A stretch of 64,000 bases of DNA from Clostridium cadaveris (GTDB lineage: Bacteria > Bacillota > Clostridia > Clostridiales > Clostridiaceae). The notes under the pieces are model-generated. The model had not been told where the DNA came from. It was given only the letters and a program-made list of their open reading frames with translations, and searched no databases. A program made the translations under genes and the position numbers. Location: contig NZ_CP076620.1 in assembly GCF_020911725.1 (NCBI RefSeq), forward strand, positions 3,399,001-3,463,000. The letters are read 5' to 3'. Shown here in pieces: positions 56,901 through 64,000 of this stretch (position 1 is its first letter; each line of letters starts with the position of its first letter).

Positions 56901-57454
56901 ATTACCTCTATCTTTTGTATCTCATGAGAAATTCTAAATCCATCAAAGAAATTTAAAAAAGGCATTCTGCATTTTATAGCAGTAAGATGAGCTACTGCAG
57001 ATAAGTCCATAACTTCTTGAACAGAACCATCTGATAACATAGCAAATCCAGTCTGTCTTGCTGCCATCACGTCTTGATGATCTCCAAATATACTTAAGGA
57101 TGATGTTGCCAAAGCTCTTGCTGCTACATGAATTACAGCTGGAAGTCTTTCTCCCACCATCTTATACATATTAGGTATCATAAGAAGTAATCCTTGAGAT
57201 GCTGTATAGGTAGTTGATAAAGCTCCTCCTTGCAAAGAACCGTGAAGAGCTCCTGCTGCTCCTGCTTCAGATTGCATTTCTACTACTTTTACAGGCTCTC
57301 CAAAAATATTCTTCTTTCCTTGAGCTGCCCATTCATCTACTACTTCTGCCATTGGGCTTGATGGAGTTATAGGATATATGGATGCTACTTCTGTAAATGC
57401 ATAAGAAACATATGCTGCAGCAGTATTTCCATCCATGCTTTTCATCTGTTTCAT
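53936..57454 (-). CDS. nifJ: Pyruvate:ferredoxin (flavodoxin) oxidoreductase, single-chain
   Basis: 1172 residues. Splits pyruvate with CoA into acetyl-CoA, CO2 and reduced ferredoxin, the centre of clostridial energy metabolism. Domains in order: pyruvate-binding domain (ITPSSPMAE near 30), transketolase-like domain II, gamma-type domain, a two-cluster ferredoxin insert (CIQCNQCSYVCPH and CVGCGNCVEVCP, about 685-760), and the thiamine diphosphate domain with the proximal-cluster Cys (CAGCGETPYAKL) and GDGWAYDIGYGGLDHVL. The ATG at 57454 follows GGAAGGGAAG; an upstream ATG lacks a proper site. Monocistronic. Confidence 0.97.
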   Translation of the reverse strand: MKQMKSMDGNTAAAYVSYAFTEVASIYPITPSSPMAEVVDEWAAQGKKNIFGEPVKVVEMQSEAGAAGALHGSLQGGALSTTYTASQGLLLMIPNMYKMVGERLPAVIHVAARALATSSLSIFGDHQDVMAARQTGFAMLSDGSVQEVMDLSAVAHLTAIKCRMPFLNFFDGFRISHEIQKIEVIDQEHLAKLVDYDALQNFRDSALNPSHPVTRGTAQNPDVYFQMCESINKHYDDIPEIVEQYMNEITKITGREYHCFDYYGDPEADRIIIAMGAVMEVVEETIDYLRARGEKVGLVKVRLYRPFSMERLLKVIPKTVKKIAVLDRTKEPGAIGEPLYLDVIKTFYGKENAPLIVGGRFGLGSKDPTPSHILAVYDNLKADKPKERFTIGIIDDVTNLSLNSKEEIDAAPSGTTACKFWGLGSDGTVGANKSAIKIIGDHTDMYAQGYFSYDSRKSGGITISHLRFGDSPIKSHYEIDKADFVACHKQSYVYTYDLLDGLKKNGKFLLNTIWSAEELGEHLPGNLKRYIAENNIDFYTINAVDIAQRIGLGGRINMIMQSAFFKLTNIIPIDDAVKYLKEAVVKSYGKKGDKVVNMNYEAIEAGINSIVKIQVPEDWKNAEDSKNHSIGDVPKFIKEICEPMNKLQGDKLPVSTFIDNGAGDGTFMAGTTAYEKRGIAVNVPEWLPENCIQCNQCSYVCPHATIRPFLLNEKEAADAPEAFKLLKTKGIKSEDATDFTIAISPLDCVGCGNCVEVCPAPNKALIMKPKDSQDDQIPCWDYAVEKVSKKVNPMKKTTVKGSQFEQPLLEYSGACAGCGETPYAKLVTQLFGDRMIIANATGCSSIWASGGAATAYTVNKNGHGPAWANSLFEDNAEYGFGMHMASSTIRKRLENNIIKAIDSDLNNEVKSVLQDWLDNVNLGEGSRERAEKVEKALENIDNPIAKVILKDKDFLIKRSQWIFGGDGWAYDIGYGGLDHVLASGENVNVLVFDTEVYSNTGGQSSKATPMAAVAKFAASGKRTKKKDLGLMAMSYGYVYVAQIAMGADKNQTIKAITEAEAYDGPSLIIAYSTCINQGLKGGMTLSQEEQKRAVDCGYWALYRYNPMLKSEGKNPFSLDSKEPKADFKEFLMSEVRYAALAKTFPEIADKLFEKTEEDAKERLETYKKMAGQ

Positions 57455-57563
57455 ATCTTCCCTTCCTTCCTCATAGGTTTTATTCATTATTTTTAAATTA
57501 CTATAATTTATACTTTTTATATTATGTGTAAATATAAAAATAAATATTATTTTATATAAAAAA

Positions 57564-57590
57564 TACCCAATCTTCTGAGAAGATTGGGTA
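57564..57590 (-). terminator. Terminator after the 45-residue protein gene
   Basis: TACCCAATCTT/AAGATTGGGTA, 11-base stem, 5-base loop, six T on the minus strand. Confidence 0.9.
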
Positions 57591-57603
57591 AGAAATTTTT
57601 AAA

Positions 57604-57741
57604 TTATTCTATTGGTTCTCCATTAAAATTCTTATATTCAGGTTTATTTTTAGGATCACCTACATTATTTTGATCTGCATGGAGCTTTTGTCTTCTTTTA
57701 CCTTTTTGTACTCGGTTGCATGCGCCAGGTTTGTTTACCAT
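57604..57741 (-). CDS. Small basic protein of unknown function
   Basis: 45 residues beginning MVNKPGACNRVQKGKRRQKL: a basic N-terminal half with one Cys, and a polar C-terminal half rich in Asn, Asp and Pro. AAAGGA lies ten bases before the ATG and a strong terminator follows. No family recognised. It comes 33 bases after the NUDIX gene on the same strand and may be co-transcribed. Confidence 0.6.
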   Translation of the reverse strand: MVNKPGACNRVQKGKRRQKLHADQNNVGDPKNKPEYKNFNGEPIE

Positions 57742-57774
57742 ATACAACACATCCTTTCTCTAATATTTTGCTAC

Positions 57775-58383
57775 CTAATTAGAATTTTTATGTGTGGCAA
57801 TATGAGTAATTAGAATGCTAATTGCTTCCTCGCTATGTCTACAAATATCTTTTGAACTTATAGTTATTTTTGATCCACTTTCTATATCTATACCACAAAT
57901 ATCACTTTTTTCTTTTAAGAACCACTCTTTATATTCACTAAAAGGAACCTTCACTATTTTTTCTACTTCTTGATTTGTCTTAAAATCTAATTCTTTATTA
58001 GTTTTATAAATAAAGATTCTACAAAGTTCATTATCATAATATCCTTTGCATTTTAAATGTTCTATAGCATAACCAAGATATTTTAAATCTTTCAATTCAG
58101 CTTTTAATCCTATTTCTTCTTCTATTTCACGAAGAACGCTCAGTTCTGGCTCTTCACCTGAACTCACATGTCCAGCCACAGATATATCGTATAAACCTGC
58201 AAACTCATTCTTTAAAAAAGATCTTTGCTGCAGATAAATCCATGGTTCATCATCGTGTACATCAACAATCCAGCAATGAACTACTTCGTGTAATAGTTCT
58301 TTTTGGTGTGCTTCATTTCTTTCAATGTCATCTATATATTCTAAATTTAAATCATATATCTTTAGCATCTCTTTTTCTTCCAT
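57775..58383 (-). CDS. NUDIX hydrolase (IPP-isomerase-like subgroup)
   Basis: 202 residues. Complete NUDIX box at about 71-93: G-H-V-S-S-G-E-E-P then LREIEEEIGL, fitting GX5EX7REUXEEXGU. Upstream VVHCWIVDV and WIYLQQRS match the isopentenyl-diphosphate isomerase-like NUDIX proteins of clostridia, whose substrates are nucleoside- or other diphosphates linked to another moiety. Substrate not predictable. AAGGAG precedes the ATG. Confidence 0.88.
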   Translation of the reverse strand: MEEKEMLKIYDLNLEYIDDIERNEAHQKELLHEVVHCWIVDVHDDEPWIYLQQRSFLKNEFAGLYDISVAGHVSSGEEPELSVLREIEEEIGLKAELKDLKYLGYAIEHLKCKGYYDNELCRIFIYKTNKELDFKTNQEVEKIVKVPFSEYKEWFLKEKSDICGIDIESGSKITISSKDICRHSEEAISILITHIATHKNSN

Positions 58384-58599
58384 AAAAATTCTCCTTATCT
58401 ATCTTTAAATGTCTGATTATAACAAATATTTTATCATACCATATGCTCCAATATTATCTAAATAATTAAATTATATTTCTATATTTTAATTATAAACATT
58501 TTACCCTTAACATTCTTGCTTTCATAAATAATATTTTTTTATTCTGCGGAGAAACTACTATAGAAGGAATCCAAATATTTAATGAGGGAGGAATTCTAA

Positions 58600-58770
58600 A
58601 TGGATAATAATAAAAATAGAATAAAAGATCGTCCAAAATCTAATGCTGAAATGAGAAAAATGTATGCTGAAGCTGGCTCAGAAATAGCCATAGAGCATGG
58701 TGAAAAAAGAGGTTCCAATGTAAGCGGAAAGAAATTCACAAAGAGATCAAAATTATCTCATAATAAATAG
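58600..58770 (+). CDS. Small basic protein with SASP-like EIAxExG motif
   Basis: 56 residues starting MDNNKNRIKDRPKS and ending KLSHNK; strongly basic. In the middle GSEIAIEHGEKRG resembles the EIAxExG cleavage-site motif of alpha/beta-type small acid-soluble spore proteins, but the rest does not match and the charge is much more basic, so this is only a hint. GAGGGAGG lies eight bases before the ATG. Next gene on the same strand begins 12 bases after the stop. Confidence 0.6.
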   Translation: MDNNKNRIKDRPKSNAEMRKMYAEAGSEIAIEHGEKRGSNVSGKKFTKRSKLSHNK

Positions 58771-58781
58771 GAGGGATAGTA

Positions 58782-58943
58782 ATGAGTGATCATAAATGCT
58801 GCGGATGTGATTGTGAAAATAAACATAAAAAAGCTCACGCTGATATTACATCACCAAATTATCAACATGAAGTAAATAGTAAAGCTCATAATAAAAGTCC
58901 TTATGGAAAGGAAGAACCATCTACTCATACTACTTATAAATAA
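58782..58943 (+). CDS. Small Cys/His-rich protein
   Basis: 53 residues beginning MSDHKCCGCDCENKHKKAH: four cysteines and several histidines in the first 20 residues suggest metal binding; the remainder is polar (SPNYQHEVNSKAHNKSPYG). GGAGGGA precedes the ATG. Pairs with the small basic protein directly upstream in a two-gene operon. No family recognised. Confidence 0.6.
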   Translation: MSDHKCCGCDCENKHKKAHADITSPNYQHEVNSKAHNKSPYGKEEPSTHTTYK

Positions 58944-58944
58944 G

Positions 58945-58978
58945 TGAAGAGTTACGTAGTGAAAAATGAAGAGTTACG
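58945..58978 (+). repeat. Short direct repeat
   Basis: TGAAGAGTTACG occurs twice, 22 bases apart, just behind the small Cys/His-rich gene. It resembles the short tandem spacer repeats often seen between Clostridium genes. Confidence 0.5.
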
Positions 58979-59049
58979 CAAAGAATAGTATAGCTAGATA
59001 ATTTAAAGTTGGTTATATGATAAATAAATAGATTAATGTTTAAACAATA

Positions 59050-59095
59050 AAAATCCTATAAACTTAACATTTAAATGCTGAGTTTATAGGATTTT
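59050..59095. terminator. Probable terminator
   Basis: AAAATCCTATAAACT/AGTTTATAGGATTTT, 15-base perfect stem with a 16-base loop. Confidence 0.7.
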
Positions 59096-59206
59096 ATAAT
59101 ACTATATTTAATTAACTTTTTATACAAAATATGTTATCATTATATTAAATCTCAAAAATTAATTTTTCATAAAATTCTTAAGGGGTTGATTAATATCAAT
59201 AATTCA

Positions 59207-59392
59207 ATGAGAGATTTAATAGATGTAATTGTTGGATGTACTACATTGATCTGCGGTTCCATACTTATTATTGTTTTTTGGCCTATAGCAATATTAGTTT
59301 TGTTACTAGGGCTTCTCCTTTTGATGGGGGATTTAAGCTTATATGACGTTAGAAAAAAATATGAAGTTAAAAATAAAGATACTGAAACTTAG
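59207..59392 (+). CDS. Small membrane protein
   Basis: 61 residues from the ATG (68 if an upstream TTG at 59186 is used). One long hydrophobic hairpin or two helices (about 8-46; IVFWPIAILVLLLGLLLLMG) and a charged C-terminus (DVRKKYEVKNKDTET). AAGGGG is adjacent to the TTG and 20 bases from the ATG, so neither start is ideal. No family recognised. Confidence 0.55.
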   Translation: MRDLIDVIVGCTTLICGSILIIVFWPIAILVLLLGLLLLMGDLSLYDVRKKYEVKNKDTET

Positions 59393-59431
59393 TTGTTTTC
59401 AAATATACAATTAATCTTTATAAATTAGAAT

Positions 59432-59473
59432 AAAAAATATAACTGGAAATATTTATTTCCAGTTATATTTTTT
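59432..59473. terminator. Bidirectional terminator
   Basis: AAAAAATATAACTGGAAAT/ATTTCCAGTTATATTTTTT, 19-base perfect stem with a 4-base loop, between convergent genes. Confidence 0.9.
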
Positions 59474-59475
59474 AT

Positions 59476-60165
59476 TTAAGAATTTAATTTAGTTTCTTGG
59501 TTCTTTAATTTTCCATCCTCAAGAATTATTGTTCTATGACATGAAGCTGCTACATTAGGATCATGTGTTACTATTATTATAGTCTTTCCTTGACTATTTA
59601 ATTTTTTTAATATGTCCATTATTTCATGACCTGTCTTTTGATCTAATGCTCCTGTAGGTTCATCTGCAAGGATAACTTTAGGATTGTTTACTATAGCTCT
59701 AGCTATAGCTACTCTTTGACATTGACCACCTGATAGTTCATTAGGATGTTTATGAATTTTATGTTCTATTCCTAACTTACATAGCGTCTCCTTAATTCTT
59801 TCTTTTTTATTGGAAACCTTAGTCTTATTATAAACTAAAGGAATTTCAACATTTTCATAGACCGAGTAGCTATCTATCAAAGCAAAATACTGTACTACAA
59901 AACCAAAAGCTGAGTTTCTCAATTCTGCAAGGTCATTTTTACTATATTCATCTATCCTTTTGTCATCAAAATAATATTCCCCATCTGTTTTTTTGTCTAA
60001 GCATCCTATTATATTTAAAAGAGTGGATTTTCCTGAACCTGAAGTTCCCATAATTGCAACCATTTCTCCACTATCTATTGTCAAACTTACATTGTTAAGT
60101 GCTTTAGTTTGAGCATCATCTTTCCCATAAAATCTACATATATTTTTAAGTTCAATTAGACTCAT
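59476..60165 (-). CDS. ABC transporter ATPase of the MacB/LolD type
   Basis: 229 residues. Walker A GTSGSGKSTLLN, signature ELSGGQCQRVAIARAIV, Walker B VILADEPTGALD, switch His in IIVTHDPNVA. MacB/LolD-type ATPases drive FtsX-like permeases that move substrates mechanically, such as lipoproteins or peptides, rather than by a channel. ATG at 60165 lies one base after the upstream permease stop codon. Third gene of the exporter operon. Confidence 0.92.
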   Translation of the reverse strand: MSLIELKNICRFYGKDDAQTKALNNVSLTIDSGEMVAIMGTSGSGKSTLLNIIGCLDKKTDGEYYFDDKRIDEYSKNDLAELRNSAFGFVVQYFALIDSYSVYENVEIPLVYNKTKVSNKKERIKETLCKLGIEHKIHKHPNELSGGQCQRVAIARAIVNNPKVILADEPTGALDQKTGHEIMDILKKLNSQGKTIIIVTHDPNVAASCHRTIILEDGKLKNQETKLNS

Positions 60166-60166
60166 T

Positions 60167-61441
60167 TTACTCACCACTCCTAATCAATTCATTAACATTA
60201 AGCTTTTTTATAGTCTTTATTGGTATGATACTAATTATAATATCTATTACAAACATTATAATTAATATATATATAATAAACTTATAATTTATAGTTGAAT
60301 ATTTAGCTTTAATAAATCCAAAGGAAGCTATTCCACCTATACACATAATCATAAAATTCTGTATAAACAAGGTCAGAGATACATCATTTAAAGTAGCTCC
60401 ACTTAAAATATGCACACCTATTTGGCTTTTTTCTCGTTTTATGCTATACATCATAGAGCTTGTTATTCCAATTGATAAAAATAGCGTTACTATTATTGAT
60501 AATGTTTCTGAATTTTTCTTCTGAGCCAAAAGCATTTCCTTATTAAGAGCAAGATATTTATCAGCAGTGGTGATCTCTTGTTTTCCTATCTTAAGCTCAC
60601 TAAATTTATTGTTTATATCATCTACAATAGATTTAATTTCTTCATCACTCTTAGAAGCATCAAATAAAAAATATGAAGTATTAAAAAAATTAAATACTTG
60701 ACTCTTATATGTTGTCATAAGTTCACTCTTTGGTAATTTATCTAAATCAATAAAGGGTTTTACAATACTTGAATTAAGATTCAAAAAACTATCAACAGTA
60801 TTTATTTTATATAAAAGAGAAGTATCTTCTTCAAGTATTCCTATAACTATACATTTTTTAATTTTTGAAGTTACATTGTCAAAATATGTAATCGTATCTC
60901 CTGTTTTATATTTACCATTATAATCATATCCTAAAACTACTGGCATCACATCTTGTATAGTTTCAAAATCCTTGTCTTCAAACCTGTTGCCGGATATAAA
61001 CTTCATTTTAAACTGTTTGTTCATATCTTTATCTATATTAAAGCCTTTAACTGCTAGATATTCCTCACCATCAATAACTTTACTTGAAGGATTAGCTATA
61101 AAATTATCCATATTTTTAAATTTTTTCATCATAGAAAAATCATCATCAAGATAAAAATGAATAAAGTCCCCCTCCTTTACTGTTTTATATGCTTCTAATA
61201 TTCTATCTGGAGTTATAGTTCCATCAAAAAATCTGTAATGAAATTCTCCTGAGTTTTTCATGTACCATGCTTTTTTCCCATTAAAAACATTAAGAATTTT
61301 ATCTGCTTCATCAGATATCTTTTTATTAACATCCATAACTGAATAGAAAAGGAAACATATTGCTGCTGCCTGAATCATTATTATAAAGTTTATTAACATT
61401 TTCTTGCTTATATTAAGATATGCATACTTAAATATTTTCAC
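60167..61441 (-). CDS. FtsX-like ABC permease (second subunit)
   Basis: 424 residues. Membrane helix near the N-terminus (MLINFIIMIQAAAICFLFYS), a large extracytoplasmic domain of about 250 residues, then three helices at the C-terminus (SIIVTLFLSIGITSSMMYS, NFMIMCIGGIASFG, FIIYILIIMFVIDIIISI), the FtsX/MacB layout. GTG at 61441 is chosen: GGGGAG lies nine bases upstream, whereas the earlier ATG touches it. It follows the first permease stop by one base. Confidence 0.85.
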   Translation of the reverse strand: MKIFKYAYLNISKKMLINFIIMIQAAAICFLFYSVMDVNKKISDEADKILNVFNGKKAWYMKNSGEFHYRFFDGTITPDRILEAYKTVKEGDFIHFYLDDDFSMMKKFKNMDNFIANPSSKVIDGEEYLAVKGFNIDKDMNKQFKMKFISGNRFEDKDFETIQDVMPVVLGYDYNGKYKTGDTITYFDNVTSKIKKCIVIGILEEDTSLLYKINTVDSFLNLNSSIVKPFIDLDKLPKSELMTTYKSQVFNFFNTSYFLFDASKSDEEIKSIVDDINNKFSELKIGKQEITTADKYLALNKEMLLAQKKNSETLSIIVTLFLSIGITSSMMYSIKREKSQIGVHILSGATLNDVSLTLFIQNFMIMCIGGIASFGFIKAKYSTINYKFIIYILIIMFVIDIIISIIPIKTIKKLNVNELIRSGE

Positions 61442-61442
61442 A

Positions 61443-62531
61443 TCACACATCTCCCCTCATAATGTTGTTTACTTGAATCTTATTTATTTCTCTGATTGAT
61501 ATAAGAAGCAGTATTGATGAAAAAATAAAAGAAAATATGGTGATTGCTACAAAATTTAAAAATGCGATATTTCCAGATATATCAAAGATATCAGATTTAA
61601 TTAATATGCCCTGGATTAAAAGAGCCACAAGTGAGGAGAATAATGAAATCTCCATATATTCCTTAAACACCAATTTATATATCTGATTATCACTTGCTCC
61701 AAATGCTTTTCTAACTCCAATTTCTTTAATCCTCTCCCCTATCCATTGTTTAACTATTATAAATATATTTAAAGCTATTACGATTGCAAAGCATCCAAAA
61801 TATGTAGTGATATTGCTCGTCCCTTTCAGTGCTGTCTTAATAGGATTAGGTTGTATATTGTGCTTTGACACCGTAAATCTTGTATTACTATTCTTACCCA
61901 TAGATTCATTTGCTTTATCTATCACCTCATATAAATCTGATGATTTATCCTTGCTACTTAGATACCATCCATTTGAAACCTTAGGATATTGATTGGTATT
62001 ATAAAAATCTTTTAAATTAAAAATTAAAGTGTAATCAAGCATTTTTTGTTTTTTCTCATCACCCATAACCCCTATTACCTTACACCTTTTCTCATTAAAA
62101 AAAATATATTCATCTTCTCCTTGCTTTTCAACCTTATCTAATAGTCCTTTACCTATGACAACTAAACTTTCCTTATATTCAGTTGAAAAATCATCTTTAG
62201 TAAAAAATCTCCCTCTTATAAGTGATGGGACTACTTTTAAATTTTCATTTAAATATATTCCATTAGCAGAATAAGATTGACCAGGTATTCTTGTGTTAAA
62301 TAAATTATATCTACCATTATCCATAATAGAAGTAATGACTTCTTTATAAGAAGTTTCAAAATCATCTATACTAAGTTCAATACAGTTATTTCCAATATAA
62401 TATTCATTTTCATATGCTAGCTCTGAAAAATTTTTAACCTTTGATAAGCCTAACGAGAAAAATAGGCTAATAGCCATAAGTATAAGAATTAAAATAAAAT
62501 TTTGAGAGATCCACCTTAAAAACTTTCTCAT
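61443..62531 (-). CDS. FtsX-like ABC permease (first subunit)
   Basis: 362 residues: N-terminal helix (NFILILILMAISLFFSLGLS), MacB-type periplasmic core domain outside the membrane (about 35-245) and three C-terminal helices; KQWIGERIKEIGVRKAFGAS between helices is the FtsX-type motif. Pairs with the second permease and the ATPase as a heteromeric exporter. AGAGGAG precedes the ATG. No adaptor (HlyD/MacA-like) gene adjoins, so the cargo is unclear. Confidence 0.87.
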   Translation of the reverse strand: MRKFLRWISQNFILILILMAISLFFSLGLSKVKNFSELAYENEYYIGNNCIELSIDDFETSYKEVITSIMDNGRYNLFNTRIPGQSYSANGIYLNENLKVVPSLIRGRFFTKDDFSTEYKESLVVIGKGLLDKVEKQGEDEYIFFNEKRCKVIGVMGDEKKQKMLDYTLIFNLKDFYNTNQYPKVSNGWYLSSKDKSSDLYEVIDKANESMGKNSNTRFTVSKHNIQPNPIKTALKGTSNITTYFGCFAIVIALNIFIIVKQWIGERIKEIGVRKAFGASDNQIYKLVFKEYMEISLFSSLVALLIQGILIKSDIFDISGNIAFLNFVAITIFSFIFSSILLLISIREINKIQVNNIMRGDV

Positions 62532-62727
62532 AATCTTCTCCTCTCATAAGAAATGTATACATTCGAAACTCCATCTAATGTATACAGCTTAATTTTCACT
62601 TAATTTTAATATTTTTAAGTTACCTACAATTTACATTATACATTTTAAATATTTCACCTTCTAAATCTTAAAATATTTATCTATATTTTTACTTATTTAG
62701 ATTGTGTTTCCTATTTTGTGTTTTAAA

Positions 62728-62760
62728 AAGGACAACTTTACTTAACATAAAGTTGTCCTT
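62728..62760 (-). terminator. Terminator of the lipoprotein gene
   Basis: AAGGACAACTTTA/TAAAGTTGTCCTT, 13-base stem, 7-base loop, T-run on the minus strand. Confidence 0.85.
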
Positions 62761-62783
62761 AATTTTTATAAACTATATGATAT

Positions 62784-63374
62784 TTATTCTATTTCATTCT
62801 TAGAAAACTTAACAGTCAATGCAATTACTGCATCATGACCTTTTAGTCTTTCTGGCTCATAAAAACTTTCTCCCGAGAAGCTCATAACCTTAGTTGACTT
62901 TGTTATAACTTGAATTGCTAAAGGAATTTCTTTTTCATGTTCAATGTCTGCTTTATCATTCCACCAAATACTTCTGATTTTCTTATCGGCATCAAGGTAT
63001 AAATCTGAATTTGATTTAAACATGCTTATTCCATTCTTTTCTTCAAGACTTACCTGTAATCTTTCACTTTCATCTTTCAATATACCAATAGTACCTTTAA
63101 AAGAATCTAAATTTGCCCCAATACCTCCATTGTTTTCCCATTTAAGATTTTCATCTAAAAAATAAAGATTAACATAAATAGCTTTTGCACCTTTGTCTAC
63201 GTTGTAATCATATATTTTACTTTTATCATCAAGTCCCATGAGTTTTAAGACATTAGTTTCTTCTTTTGTTAAGGTTCTTTGTTTTATTTGTCCTACACAA
63301 TTAAGATTTATTTTACAAGATGAGAATATAAAGATACAAAGAAAAATAAAGACTATGTTGATAAATTTTTTCAT
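62784..63374 (-). CDS. Putative lipoprotein of unknown function
   Basis: 196 residues with a lipoprotein signal (MKKFINIVFIFLCIFIF, lipobox FSSC with Cys at about residue 20). The mature part is polar with beta character (IYVNLYFLDENLKWENNG; SDLYLDADKKIRSIWW). Start at 63374 supported by AGAGGAG eight bases upstream. Own terminator. No family recognised. Confidence 0.7.
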   Translation of the reverse strand: MKKFINIVFIFLCIFIFSSCKINLNCVGQIKQRTLTKEETNVLKLMGLDDKSKIYDYNVDKGAKAIYVNLYFLDENLKWENNGGIGANLDSFKGTIGILKDESERLQVSLEEKNGISMFKSNSDLYLDADKKIRSIWWNDKADIEHEKEIPLAIQVITKSTKVMSFSGESFYEPERLKGHDAVIALTVKFSKNEIE

Positions 63375-63456
63375 TATAAAATCTCCTCTAACAAAAATCA
63401 TTTACTCCTTATATTCATTATATTAATTACATATATATCCATCAACATATTCCATT

Positions 63457-64000
63457 TTAATTTTCTAATCTTTCATCAAAAATTTCTAAGAACTTTGTGG
63501 ATGCAGGGGATAACGGAACACTCTTTAAAAAACATATCCCTATGCTCCTTTTAGGAATAGAAGCCTTTAACGGAACCTCATAAATTATATTTTTTTCCAG
63601 ATATTCTTTTGAAAATTCTCTTATAACACAAGCTATTCCTAAGTTTATCTTCGTAAACTCCAATAGAAGATCATATGATCCTAGCTCTATTTCAGGATTT
63701 ATAGAAATTCCATTAGATAAAAGATACTTTTCTATGTACTGTCGTGAGAGAGATTTGGATTCTAAAAGTATAAGTGGGAACTTTGATAGTTCTTTAAAAC
63801 TTATTGGCTTTTGAAATTTATTTTTATATTTTTCGCCACATACAAATATATCTTGTATTTCCATACACTGTTTTGTCTCTAGAGCTGAATCAGTTATAGG
63901 CAAATTACATATAGCAATATCTATTTCTCCACTTTTTACTATAGAACAAAGTTCCAATGTAGTTGCATTGATTATTTTAAATTTTATGTTTGGATATCTC
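63457..64000 (-). CDS. LysR-family regulator, effector-binding domain (N-terminus beyond the window)
   Basis: About 181 residues of the C-terminal part; the frame is still open at base 64000. The piece starts RYPNIKFKI, followed by LELCSIVKSGEIDIAIC and NLGIACVIREF, the usual order of the LysR substrate domain. The DNA-binding helix-turn-helix must lie upstream outside the window. Target and effector unknown. Confidence 0.85.
   Translation of the reverse strand, partial: RYPNIKFKIINATTLELCSIVKSGEIDIAICNLPITDSALETKQCMEIQDIFVCGEKYKNKFQKPISFKELSKFPLILLESKSLSRQYIEKYLLSNGISINPEIELGSYDLLLEFTKINLGIACVIREFSKEYLEKNIIYEVPLKASIPKRSIGICFLKSVPLSPASTKFLEIFDERLEN

Noticed and set aside
58600-58770. Calling the small basic protein a genuine alpha/beta SASP
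   Set aside because: Only the EIAxExG segment fits; the conserved C-terminal VGG region is absent.

Overview
The window looks like chromosomal DNA of a low-GC, endospore-forming, strictly anaerobic Firmicute close to Clostridium sensu stricto. The evidence is the A+T-rich base composition, strong GGAGG-type ribosome binding sites, a Csp/SleC germination cassette, CotF-type coat proteins, a one-chain pyruvate:ferredoxin oxidoreductase, an electron-bifurcating ETF/lactate dehydrogenase set, non-phosphorylating GapN and an iron-type alcohol dehydrogenase. Species cannot be named from this alone. No rRNA, tRNA, CRISPR array, prophage or intact insertion sequence was seen.

Layout. 1-9.4 kb: a cut-off lipoprotein, a YkvI-type membrane protein, a chemoreceptor with a degenerate H-NOX domain, the germination pair csp-sleC, a LexA-fold regulator without catalytic residues, a DUF3783 protein and cyclophilin. 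9.4-20.5 kb: a large glutamine synthetase, a YCII-domain gene whose promoter carries a LexA box, an EFR1-type flavodoxin/ferredoxin, lacZ, and carAB behind a leader with a 42-codon ORF and an attenuator. 20.5-28.8 kb: a two-component system with a TPR lipoprotein, a candidate small RNA, gapN with a galactokinase-like pseudoenzyme, and a divergent DeoR regulator with a HAD phosphatase. 28.6-37.8 kb: zinc-ribbon protein, lactate oxidation genes (etfB, etfA, FAD dehydrogenase) with a GntR regulator and operator, adenine deaminase, an ArsR/NifX-like pair, and a preQ1 riboswitch upstream of queT.

37.8-48.8 kb: two small coat proteins, catalase with a PerR box, a DUF1847 protein, a TIGR00300-alcohol dehydrogenase-NagZ operon, a polysaccharide deacetylase, an 835-base island without a convincing gene but with a GC-rich, hairpin-rich core, and a MecA-like penicillin-binding protein. 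48.9-57.5 kb: a corrinoid operon (btuFCD-like transporter, Dph6-like ATP pyrophosphatase, cobQ) and nifJ. 57.5-64 kb: several very small proteins, a NUDIX hydrolase, a FtsX-type ABC exporter, a lipoprotein and the C-terminal part of a LysR regulator running off the end.

How it works together: lactate is oxidised to pyruvate by the ETF-coupled dehydrogenase, PFOR turns pyruvate into acetyl-CoA and reduced ferredoxin, and GapN and the alcohol dehydrogenase handle NADPH supply and reductant disposal. The most interesting signals are regulatory: the translated leader/attenuator of carAB, the SOS-type promoter of the YCII gene, a small RNA candidate with a C-rich loop, and the GC-rich non-coding island. 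The clearest unusual proteins are the haem-ligand-less H-NOX chemoreceptor and the galactokinase-like pseudoenzyme.
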